DNA of 34,815 nucleotides. It comes from a virus. Below the pieces are notes generated by a model. The model had not been told where the DNA came from. It was given only the letters and a program-made list of their open reading frames with translations, and did no database searches. Location of the stretch: positions 1 to 34,815 of IMG/VR virus record IMGVR_UViG_3300047551_000666; one strand, given 5' to 3'. Shown here piece after piece: positions 28,901 to 34,289 of this stretch. The position numbers and the translations under genes are program-made. Every line of letters begins with the position of its first letter. Positions within the stretch are counted from its first letter, which is position 1.

Positions 28901-30740
28901 TGGTCAGAGTGAAAGTATTAAGTCACAAACATACTTTGTCAATGCTGTGTTATGGTATAAGGGATTCAATGAGTTTAATTTCGTAGAAGAACAAGTACAA
29001 AAGAAAGTCAATGACTTAGATATGTTCTTTGTAGACAGAGGAAATCCTGAGGCACAAAAGCGTTTCGATACACTTAAGGCTAGATATCCTAAACTACAAA
29101 AGACACGTTATCTAAACAGTTGGGTCGATACTGTTAATCGTTGTTGCAATCGTGCAAGTAGCACATTATTATGGGTATTGAATAGTGAATTAGATTATAC
29201 TAATTTCAATTTTGAATACTATCCTAACCCTTGGCAGACTAAAATGGTTCATGTGTTTGGTACACAATGGAGTCATTGGGGTACAACGTTTATGGTTAAC
29301 CGTGAAACATTCTCAGTTGATACAAAGTATATAAAGATCATTGAGCATTTAAGCAATCTCAACTTTGTTAAAGAGATTAAAGCATTTGCTACTAAATGCA
29401 CTTATGATATTGTGTTGATTGATCATGGTAATAAACAAACTAATGATATTGCTGAATACTTAAAAACTAAATCAATCGGTGATGTATCTACATTCAAGTA
29501 TGATGTTAGTTACTTGAACACATTAAAGAATATAGTTAATAAGTTGCCTGCAAAGAAAGAACATTATATTTGGATTTGCAGTAGCGTTTGCGATTATAAA
29601 GGATTTGATTTTAGTTACATCATTGATCCATTCTCTCGGGACAATCTACATGTATTCCCCAGCGAAAAGCAAAAGTTTGGTGACACATTCTTCGTAGACG
29701 TAAACAAATTGCGTGAGTTAATCAATAGTGTTGAGTTGCTTGAAAATTATAAAGTCAATTACAATCAAGCACAACGAGCAACTAGATTACCTGCACCAGT
29801 TGTAGTTGTCAATGAAGATACACATAGCAACGCTGTTAAGTATTTACAAGACTTTCCATACACTGTAATGGTATCAGAAGATAACAAAGATATTGACGGT
29901 GTAGAAATAGAACCAATGTCATTGTGGGATCCTTCAAGTAAGAACATTATAGTTACAAGCGTTGGTGCTACAAGAATTATAGTTCCAAATGAAATTAAGG
30001 ATCATGTAAAAACACAACTGTACGATTATCCGTATATTAAGAAGTCATCTAAACTATCAATGTCTACACCATTAGATATTGTATTTTTAAGTAACGGTGA
30101 AACAGGTGCAGAAGAGAACTACGAACACTTGTTGAAGATTACTAAAGGACTGAAGAACAGAGTTGTTAGAGTCGATGGTATAAATGGTCGTGTGCAAGCA
30201 TATCACGCATCAGCACAAGCAAGTAACACACCATGGGCGTTCACTGTATTTGCTAAACTAAAAGTTAGTGCTAAGTTTGACTTTAACTGGCAACCTGATA
30301 GAATGCAAGTACCAAAGCATTATGTGTTCCAAGCAAAGAATCCTGTTAATGGATTGATCTATGGACACCAAGCAATGATTGCATACAACAAGAATCTTAC
30401 GTTGAAGAACGAAGGATTAGGTTTAGACTTTACAATGGATGATCCACATGAAGTTGTAGAGTTACTGTCAGGTGTTGCTAATTATAACACAGATGCATTC
30501 AGTACATGGAGAACTGCATTTAGAGAAGTTATTAAACTACAATGGGACCGCACCGAAGTTAGTGACAAGAGATTAGAAACTTGGATATCCAAAGCAGAAG
30601 GTGAATATGCTCAATATAGTTTAGACGGTGCAAGAGATGCACTGGCATATTACTCAGAAGTTGAGGGTAGATTTGATAAGTTAAAACTCAGTTATGAATG
30701 GGAATGGCTGAAGAACTATTTTAATAAGAAATATAAGTGA
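22941..30740 (+). CDS. giant 2599-residue repeat protein with glycosyltransferase-like C-terminus
   Basis: Residues 1-105 form a distinct N-terminus (DVFYFGKKPNAHPRERLAKS; later FDWDFDFEFLPDEDVW). Residues about 106-1906 hold about 27 repeats of 55-72 residues with the core F-D-F-S-W-(R/H)-P-D-x4-P-x-Y-I-Y-x-(W/F)-G-N/T. Repeats 1-11 mostly have WGNKYEPAEI followed by TLEY; repeats 12-27 mostly have FGTQWQKTGGP. Three longer divergent units follow near 1956, 2075 and 2208, the last two with strands such as DMFFVDRGN and DIVLIDHGN before the W-x3-S-x2-D-Y-x2-F core. Residues 2377-2599 resemble the GT-like protein at 1737 but lack its D-G-D motif. There is no signal peptide. Function unknown; a scaffold, a substrate of the nearby enzymes or a degenerate multi-domain transferase are all possible. 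Confidence 0.85.
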   Translation: MLRDVFYFGKKPNAHPRERLAKSLDDARKQATTKDFWIINEFCDYKNFDWDFDFEFLPDEDVWAEDHNNVWPSVYQKDSGTWLCAKQKSDITIYRNDVQPLKRKNEKNDNWVLHDLIDETKFDFGWHPDPTDPPYIYKWGSKFYPAQFQTVLEYRVSGATDVKYMDTIVELLPQHERWVENHKIDRNKFDMSWRPDPMDPLYIYVWGNPHIDPTLESTLEYHTPGATDKKYMPEKLVVLPQYERWTQHVKIDESKFDLSWRPDPREPAFNYVWGNKYEPGEIKPTLEYSMPGATQVKYMTDPVPVLPQYERWVEHVAVDKTKFDFSWRPDPREPAYNYVWGNKYEPAEIKPTLEYRMPNATDVKYMSECVDVLPQTERWTILDETVDKDKFDFTWRPDPREPPYIYTWGNKYEPAEIKPTLEYHVLGATERKYMGNDVAVLPQWDRWVEITPVDKKKSSKNGFDFSWRPDPREPAYIYTWGNKYEPAEITPTLEYRMPSATEVKYMTEQVEVLPQWNRWIEHVPVDKLRSEENGFDFSWRPDPREPAFNYVWGNKFEDAEIKPTLEYRMPNATDIKYMSERLEVQPQWDRWIENTPVDKKKSSKNGFDFSWRPDPREPAYIYTWGNKYEPAEIKPTLEYIVPGATERKYMPECVEVLPQLDRWIEHTPVDKLRSEENGFDFSWRPDPREPAFNYVWGNKFEDAEMIPTLEYRMPDATQVKYMLERVDVLPQWDRWTILEEVVKSTFDFSWRPDPREPALIYVFGNELYDGTIMPTIEYRMEGATEKKYINHWTKPTLKPNKKLFEFLEDSDGLDYSWRPNPTSPPYIYAWGNQWNKPEDKVSVQYVVEGATEYKYMSERAIRKHCMDNWIIPSDVDVKGFDFSWEPSPADPAYIYEFGTQWQKTGGPKYVVPGATQTKYVDTFKVKKLPSKANWIIPKNVDVTNFDFSWHPDATSPAYTYHFATQWATSGGPIYAVPGATEVKYIDDQVAKMLPDKTNWEYDTNLIDDTTFDFSWHPYVEDQPYIYVFGTQWQKTGGPRYITPGCHKNSPVKYIDTRILKAKRKPCMDNWVVLDNLNVIDFDYSWHPDDTEEAYIYQFGNNQYPAEIMPTIEYTVQGAKQFKYVHDIVATLGPDKTNWEIPDNIDDTGFDYSWKPNPKDPSYIYEFGTQWQKTGGPRYVTYRATEVKYIDTQKVKRLESKDNWTVPNNCDITGFDFSWHPDDTSPPYVYYFPTQWALSGGPVYTVPGATEVKYVEDQTAIATVDKTNWIVPDDIDADSFDFSWHPYVEDQPYIYQFGTQWQKTGGPRYVTPGCHKNSPVKYIDTRILKAKKKSSIKNWEIPDNLDVKDFDFSWHPDDTEEPFIYQFGTQWQKTGGPRYVVHNAKAFKYIDLQKAKHMPSMDNWDIPAYVDVDSFDFSWHPDDTGEPYNYVFPTEYQQQGGPVYKMHGADSEAYLNHPVAKTKPQLERWEIPNNVDLTDFKLNWHPHPKDPPYIYQFGTQWQKTGGPKYIVEGATEVKYLDISKVKVLPNKKNWQVMPGLKIDDFDYTWHPDSTEEPYIYVFGNTQYSAESMPTIKYVVPGATELKYVHDIVAKLAPNKKNWHEIIPIDKDEFDYSWIPDPNSPPYIYVFGNQWNRAELESTVEYRVPGATEYTYVQDIVAKVKPNKKNWKITGLIDESKFDFSWRPNPKDPEYIYQFGTQHQKTGGPRYIVKGATQIKYVEDIKAVALPNKKNWDIPENLDIADFDFSWHPDDTDPPFIYQYGTQWALTGGPRYVVPGATSTKYVEGVVAKVGPNMQNWEVPDDIAVKEFDFSWHPYAEDEPFIYQFGTQHQKTGGPRYIVPGATKVKYIDKRILKARKLTRKSNWRIPAGINTAKFDFSWHPDDTAPPYIYQFGTIEDPIDGPKYLTPNNNGETVYLNRIELSADNVIEEPKHVDYPKYHIVTTLEDLIEEHPTEIFWAMSSEVDYTSFDFDWRPNIEQAQYVHVFGQSESIKSQTYFVNAVLWYKGFNEFNFVEEQVQKKVNDLDMFFVDRGNPEAQKRFDTLKARYPKLQKTRYLNSWVDTVNRCCNRASSTLLWVLNSELDYTNFNFEYYPNPWQTKMVHVFGTQWSHWGTTFMVNRETFSVDTKYIKIIEHLSNLNFVKEIKAFATKCTYDIVLIDHGNKQTNDIAEYLKTKSIGDVSTFKYDVSYLNTLKNIVNKLPAKKEHYIWICSSVCDYKGFDFSYIIDPFSRDNLHVFPSEKQKFGDTFFVDVNKLRELINSVELLENYKVNYNQAQRATRLPAPVVVVNEDTHSNAVKYLQDFPYTVMVSEDNKDIDGVEIEPMSLWDPSSKNIIVTSVGATRIIVPNEIKDHVKTQLYDYPYIKKSSKLSMSTPLDIVFLSNGETGAEENYEHLLKITKGLKNRVVRVDGINGRVQAYHASAQASNTPWAFTVFAKLKVSAKFDFNWQPDRMQVPKHYVFQAKNPVNGLIYGHQAMIAYNKNLTLKNEGLGLDFTMDDPHEVVELLSGVANYNTDAFSTWRTAFREVIKLQWDRTEVSDKRLETWISKAEGEYAQYSLDGARDALAYYSEVEGRFDKLKLSYEWEWLKNYFNKKYK
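23270..28660 (+). repeat. array of about 27 coding repeats in the giant gene
   Basis: Imperfect tandem repeats of roughly 165-216 bases, in frame throughout. At the DNA level most copies have drifted, but some are nearly identical. The unit with GATAAGTTACGTAGTGAAGA occurs at 24516 and again at 24948, and ATAAAAAGAAAAGCAGTA occurs at 24301 and 24733: both pairs are 432 bases apart. A four-repeat super-unit recurs with an 804-base offset (25981 and 26785). The array therefore grew by duplication of blocks of two and four repeats. Confidence 0.85.
24301..25164 (+). repeat. 432-base tandem duplication of a two-repeat block
   Basis: Two adjacent 432-base units (144 residues each, about 24301-24732 and 24733-25164) carrying repeats 6+7 and 8+9. 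The insert KKKSSKNG or KLRSEENG before the FDFSWRPDPREP core alternates in the same order in both units. Differences are mainly at third codon positions, so this is one of the latest expansions of the array. Exact edges are approximate. Confidence 0.7.
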
Positions 30741-31738
30741 TGAACTATGCAATATTAGACATATGGTTCAATAAAGAAAAAAATGAAAACTTTTACAAAC
30801 GTATAAAAAGTGAAAAGTTCGATAAGATTTTTCTTTTTGCAATGCATGAGCCTGATTATTGGACAATGTTAAACTTTTATCCCATATTAGAAGAATGCGA
30901 AAAGCAAAATAAACAGTTGAATATTATAACCAGTGTTGAAGAATATTTCAATGATATTGAACCTAAAAATTTAAATGTTACTTTTGAGAAATGGCCGACC
31001 TTTTGGTTAAACAGAACCTTAGGTAATTTAGATTTGTCAAGGCAATTTAGTAATACTACATTTAAATATCCATATATTATGATGGTTAACAAGGCACACC
31101 TTTGGAGATGCCAACTATTAGATTTATTAGGTAAACATAAATTGATTCATAAAGGTGCAGTATCTTGGCACCAACTACCTAAATTTCCATATACCTGGAA
31201 ATATGTTAGACCTAGAATAATGACCTTAACAGACCACTACCGTAGGGACATGCATCATGGTAAAGTACCAGAGGAATATTTTAATAGTTTTGTTCAGTTA
31301 GTAAGTGAAACTAGTATTGACGCTAGATGGACAACAGAAAAAACAATTACACCCTTGATGTTAGGTAAACCGTTTATTGTTGCAGCCTCACCATACTTTC
31401 ATAAAATGTTGAAAGATTGGGGAATAGAATTGTATGATGAGTTGTTTGACTATTCATTTGATTCAGTATTAGATACAGAGCAAAGATATGATATGTTATT
31501 AGAAAACATTAAACGTATATGTGAGTATTCACCTAGCGAACTAAGTGTACTATATGAAACGGTCAAAGATAAAATAGAATTCAATAAAAAGAAAATTTTT
31601 GAGATAACATCAGACTTTAATAATTTTCCTGCCACAGCAAAAGAAGTAGTTGATCATTATTTGAAAACAGGAATATCATTGCATGCAGTAACAACTTCTC
31701 ATTACGAAAACCTAAAAAAGGCTAAATTATTTTGTTAA
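30740..31738 (+). CDS. GT10-like glycosyltransferase
   Basis: A 332-residue protein from ATG 30740, which overlaps the last base of the giant gene (TGATG); a GTG at 30737 would add one residue. The N-terminus (YAILDIWFNKEK, then FYKRIKSEK) matches the truncated gene at 34249. The middle RCQLLDLLGKHKLI with SWHQL and the C-terminal LVSETSIDARWTTEKTITPL with GKPFIVAASPYF match the donor-site block of the genes at 10025 and 15160. It is shorter than those two. Its place directly after the giant repeat protein suggests that it glycosylates that protein or shares its acceptor; inference only. Confidence 0.6.
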   Translation: MNYAILDIWFNKEKNENFYKRIKSEKFDKIFLFAMHEPDYWTMLNFYPILEECEKQNKQLNIITSVEEYFNDIEPKNLNVTFEKWPTFWLNRTLGNLDLSRQFSNTTFKYPYIMMVNKAHLWRCQLLDLLGKHKLIHKGAVSWHQLPKFPYTWKYVRPRIMTLTDHYRRDMHHGKVPEEYFNSFVQLVSETSIDARWTTEKTITPLMLGKPFIVAASPYFHKMLKDWGIELYDELFDYSFDSVLDTEQRYDMLLENIKRICEYSPSELSVLYETVKDKIEFNKKKIFEITSDFNNFPATAKEVVDHYLKTGISLHAVTTSHYENLKKAKLFC

Positions 31739-31847
31739 TAGTAGACTATTTTACTGTATTAGTGTATAGTTAAAGCAATAAACTTATATTTTATTACGGC
31801 CTTCACTTTATAAATATTTGTTTCGATGTTTAAAGGAGAATAAACTA
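31739..31847 (+). promoter_or_regulatory. intergenic region with T4-type late promoter
   Basis: A 109-base gap with an exact TATAAATA at 31809-31816, about 31 bases before the ATG of the outer-membrane protein gene, and AAAGGAGAA at 31832-31840 as a strong ribosome binding site. A short A/T-rich inverted repeat (AATAG and CTATT, 31737-31750) follows the upstream stop but is too weak to call a terminator. The octamer makes late expression of the next gene likely. Confidence 0.65.
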
Positions 31848-32387
31848 ATGAAAAAACTCGCAATTGCGTTATTAATCGCTGCAGGTATGGGCTCTGCTCA
31901 AGCCGCTAACTTTTTTGACTTTGAAGTTCAAACAGTTAAGGACAGCAAAACCAAAGCAGAAAGCACTGCACAGTATCTACGTGTAGGAAAAGATATGGCA
32001 GGTTTACACTTTGGATTACAAGCACGTACTCAGGCGTTTGATGGCGGCGGTATGGTCAATAGCCTCGAAGCAACAGCAGGCAAAGACCTTGTAAAAGGAC
32101 TTCATACTTTTGCAGGTGTTGGCTACGACAATGGCTTTAACGGCTCTGGATCATTTCAGTATGGTCTTATTGGTGCATCAACTGGTGCTAAAGTTGGACC
32201 TTTCTTTGGCTATGCCGGAGTAAAGACACGTGTAAACTGGAATGATGCTAATCCTAAGCAAACAGTTGCATTCGCAGGTTTAAGTTATCCACTTAACAAG
32301 CATGCAAGTGTAAGCGCAGGGTATAGCAAGTCATACCAAGATATCAAGGAAGATGCTTGGGGTGCAGGTATACGTTTTAGTTTTTAA
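31848..32387 (+). CDS. predicted phage-encoded outer-membrane beta-barrel protein
   Basis: A 179-residue protein from ATG 31848, seven bases after a strong GGAG. The frame is open upstream to a TTG at 31818 but the ribosome site and signal peptide fix the start. Residues 1-20 are a clean Sec signal peptide (MKKLAIALLIAAGMGSAQA, cut after AQA). The mature part alternates polar and hydrophobic or glycine residues (GLHFGLQARTQAF, FQYGLIGASTGAKVG, TVAFAGLSYPL) and ends GAGIRFSF, with the C-terminal phenylalanine that targets proteins to the BAM complex. It would sit in the host outer membrane late in infection. Phage proteins of this kind (lambda Lom) belong to the Ail/OmpX group; exclusion of other phages or altered surface properties are possible roles. 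Confidence 0.75.
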   Translation: MKKLAIALLIAAGMGSAQAANFFDFEVQTVKDSKTKAESTAQYLRVGKDMAGLHFGLQARTQAFDGGGMVNSLEATAGKDLVKGLHTFAGVGYDNGFNGSGSFQYGLIGASTGAKVGPFFGYAGVKTRVNWNDANPKQTVAFAGLSYPLNKHASVSAGYSKSYQDIKEDAWGAGIRFSF

Positions 32388-32407
32388 TTTGATTTATTCA
32401 AATCAAA
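32388..32407 (+). repeat. A/T-rich hairpin just before the terminator
   Basis: TTTGATTT and AAATCAAA form a perfect 8-base stem with loop ATTC, starting on the base after the stop codon of the outer-membrane protein gene. It may protect the 3' end of the message or be part of a two-hairpin terminator. Confidence 0.55.
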
Positions 32408-32408
32408 G

Positions 32409-32435
32409 AACGGGCTGGCAACAGCCCGTTTTTTA
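32409..32435 (+). terminator. Rho-independent terminator
   Basis: AACGGGCT and AGCCCGTT form a perfect 8-base stem with loop GGCAAC, followed by a run of T (TTTTTTATT). This is a textbook intrinsic terminator. It closes the outer-membrane protein transcript and separates it from the sigma70-type promoter that begins one base later. Confidence 0.9.
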
Positions 32436-32464
32436 TTGACTTTCATATATGGTCAATGTATAAT
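32436..32464 (+). promoter_or_regulatory. sigma70-type promoter, TTGACT-17-TATAAT
   Basis: TTGACT at 32436-32441 and TATAAT at 32459-32464 are separated by exactly 17 bases, near the consensus of the housekeeping sigma factor. It would be read by unmodified host polymerase, so the methyltransferase gene downstream is probably expressed early. The expected start of transcription (about seven bases after the -10) falls on the ATG at 32471. Confidence 0.75.
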
Positions 32465-32470
32465 ACTTGT

Positions 32471-33742
32471 ATGGTAAATCCAATCGTTGCACAATACATC
32501 AGTACTCATGTAGATGGTAGAGGAATACCATGCATTGAAAACGATGAATGGAACGCACTCATACAACAATATAGTAAAGAAGATATAAAAGAAGAACTGG
32601 CTAACTATATTGTTGATAATAAGATTCCTTTCCCAACTAAAGAAATAACCAAAAAAGATTTTGAAGATTTATTCATTCGTTTTTGTAATACATCTATGTT
32701 AGGTGAATACAAAAACTTCCATACGGTATTAGAAAAGTTTGATTACAAATACAAGTACGTTGATAATCCATTAGGTGTCATCGATAAGTCACACACATAT
32801 AATAGTGTCAGCAATTACTTTCAGCAAGAAAATCGTATGCGTTGTGGAAGTAATCTAGTAGACAGTCCATGGGATATATGGCACGATAAAGAAAAATTAA
32901 AAAGAATGAATTGGCACTTTTGGCGTAGTGGTGCATTGGGTAATAGTGATGTTAACGACAGTACATTCCGTAGTGGATTCAGAATTGGCACATATACTGC
33001 CACACAATTTAAGCCTAGCGTAGCAAAAGCACTATACGAAAAACATAACGCCAAATATGTATTGGATACCAGCAGTGGTTGGGGAGACAGACTAGCAGGG
33101 TTTTATGCTACACCTTGTACTGAATGGTATGTTGGATGTGATCCAAATCCTGAAGTATTTGAGACATACAAACAACAATGTTTAGAATATGAGAGATTGT
33201 TGGGTAGCAATCCAACTGTTGTGGAAGATGAAAACTTCTTTAGCATTACCGGTACAAAGAGTGTAGAGATTTGGAATCTACCTAGTGAGGATGTTAATTG
33301 GAGTATATACGAAGATACATTTGATTTTTACTTTACTAGTCCGCCCTATTACGAAACAGAACGATATGCTAGCAATAATTCAAGTACACAGAGTTGGCAC
33401 AGATACCCTGACTTTGACAGTTGGAAAAATAAATTCTTCTTTCCTGTCAACGAAAAGATTTTTAAAACGTTAAAAGATAGTGCATACATGATGATTAATA
33501 TTATCGAACCTAGAATAGCAAAAGGTACAAGGCTAAATCTCTGTGATGATATGGTTGATCATTTAGTGAGTATTGGGGCAAGTTATTTGGGTAAGATTGG
33601 TATGCGTATGCAAGCCCGTCCGCATGCTATAGTAAATACAGTTAAGAATAGTGTTTTTGTAGAACCCATATGGGTTTTTAGAAAAAACAGTAATGAATAC
33701 AATGGCTTAGAAAAGAACACGTTTAATGAGTTTTTTGGGTAA
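32471..33742 (+). CDS. DNA methyltransferase with TSPPY motif (N4-cytosine/N6-adenine type)
   Basis: A 423-residue predicted DNA methyltransferase. YVLDTSSGWGDRL (about 196-207) is SAM-binding motif I, GCDPNP (222-227) the following acidic strand, and TSPPYYE (289-295) catalytic motif IV. S-P-P-Y is most usual in N4-cytosine enzymes, though N6-adenine enzymes also use it. Residues 1-190 form an N-terminal domain of unknown role, possibly target recognition. An ATG at 32456 lies within the promoter and cannot be in its transcript, so ATG 32471 is chosen. No Shine-Dalgarno precedes it and the message may be leaderless. No restriction partner is adjacent, so protection of phage DNA or regulation are likely roles. 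Confidence 0.8.
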   Translation: MVNPIVAQYISTHVDGRGIPCIENDEWNALIQQYSKEDIKEELANYIVDNKIPFPTKEITKKDFEDLFIRFCNTSMLGEYKNFHTVLEKFDYKYKYVDNPLGVIDKSHTYNSVSNYFQQENRMRCGSNLVDSPWDIWHDKEKLKRMNWHFWRSGALGNSDVNDSTFRSGFRIGTYTATQFKPSVAKALYEKHNAKYVLDTSSGWGDRLAGFYATPCTEWYVGCDPNPEVFETYKQQCLEYERLLGSNPTVVEDENFFSITGTKSVEIWNLPSEDVNWSIYEDTFDFYFTSPPYYETERYASNNSSTQSWHRYPDFDSWKNKFFFPVNEKIFKTLKDSAYMMINIIEPRIAKGTRLNLCDDMVDHLVSIGASYLGKIGMRMQARPHAIVNTVKNSVFVEPIWVFRKNSNEYNGLEKNTFNEFFG

Positions 33743-33750
33743 TAGTATAT

Positions 33751-33779
33751 TTGACATTTAATACAAATATAAATACAAT
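33751..33779 (+). promoter_or_regulatory. overlapping sigma70-type and T4-type late promoters
   Basis: TTGACA (33751-33756), 17 bases, then TACAAT (33774-33779) form a near-consensus sigma70 promoter. An exact TATAAATA (33768-33775) overlaps its -10. Both would start transcription within a few bases of each other, so the genes downstream could be made both early and late. Confidence 0.65.
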
Positions 33780-33899
33780 ATGAACATGGATAGAACACAC
33801 AGATTGGTTTTCTTAGGTTTTGGTGCCCTTGTATTGTCGTACACCCTATACAAGTTGGCTTTGGAAGCATGGTGTATAGTTTATGGGCTTATCTATTAA
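33780..33899 (+). CDS. 39-residue predicted single-pass membrane protein
   Basis: A short frame from ATG 33780 (or ATG 33786) to TAA 33899. Residues 8-39 are almost wholly hydrophobic (LVFLGFGALVLSYTL and then LALEAWCIVYGLIY), after a charged start MNMDRTHR, as expected of a single membrane segment. It lies directly behind a double promoter, with almost no leader and no Shine-Dalgarno. Only 15 bases separate it from the next gene. Function unknown. Whether it is translated is uncertain, but the composition is unlike random frame. Confidence 0.5.
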   Translation: MNMDRTHRLVFLGFGALVLSYTLYKLALEAWCIVYGLIY

Positions 33900-33914
33900 G
33901 TCTAGGAGAAAATC

Positions 33915-34289
33915 ATGAAATTAATTGTCGCAGGTATTCTTAGTCTATTTGCCGTAAGTGCTTCAGCACAGGGTATTGATTGCCGATCTGGTGTAGATCA
34001 CAAACATGCATGGTGTGGAGGTATGGTACAGGTACAACATCATCATGGTCACCGTCACTTTCACCGTGCTCCTCCCGTTGTAGTCTATCGTGATTATAAC
34101 TGGGTAGCCCCTGTAGTAGGTGGCGTTATTCTTGGGGCAGTAATTAATGAAGCCGCACGTCCTCGTGTTGTAGAACAACCTGTAATCGTACAGCCTGTTC
34201 AGCCTACTCAACCAGTGTGTACTGAATGGCGTGAAGTGATGCAGAGCGATGGAACAATTGCAAAAGAGAGAACCTGCTACCAAAAGTAA
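33915..34289 (+). CDS. small secreted His-rich protein with a glycine-rich hydrophobic segment
   Basis: A 124-residue protein with ribosome site TAGGAGAA before ATG 33915. Residues 1-19 are a Sec signal peptide (MKLIVAGILSLFAVSASAQ). A His-rich stretch (QHHHGHRHFHRAPP, about 41-54) could bind metal. WVAPVVGGVILGAVINEA (about 63-80) is a short glycine-zipper-like hydrophobic segment. A proline/valine/glutamine linker follows, and the C-terminus holds two cysteines (VCTEWRE and RTCYQK) that may form a disulfide in the periplasm. No lipoprotein box is seen. It resembles small glycine-zipper envelope proteins of Proteobacteria. With the beta-barrel protein nearby it suggests that the phage remodels the host envelope. 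Confidence 0.7.
   Translation: MKLIVAGILSLFAVSASAQGIDCRSGVDHKHAWCGGMVQVQHHHGHRHFHRAPPVVVYRDYNWVAPVVGGVILGAVINEAARPRVVEQPVIVQPVQPTQPVCTEWREVMQSDGTIAKERTCYQK

Noticed and set aside
1-31738. Bacterial capsule or O-antigen locus instead of phage
   Set aside because: There is no flippase, polymerase or initiating transferase, while late promoters and pervasive overlaps fit a phage. It is not excluded, since no structural phage gene is in the window.
31737-31750. AATAG/CTATT hairpin as a terminator of the giant gene's transcript
   Set aside because: A 5-base A/T stem without a proper T run is not a convincing terminator.
32456-32470. ATG 32456 as the start of the methyltransferase
   Set aside because: It lies across the -10 element of a near-consensus promoter and would not be in that transcript; ATG 32471 fits better.
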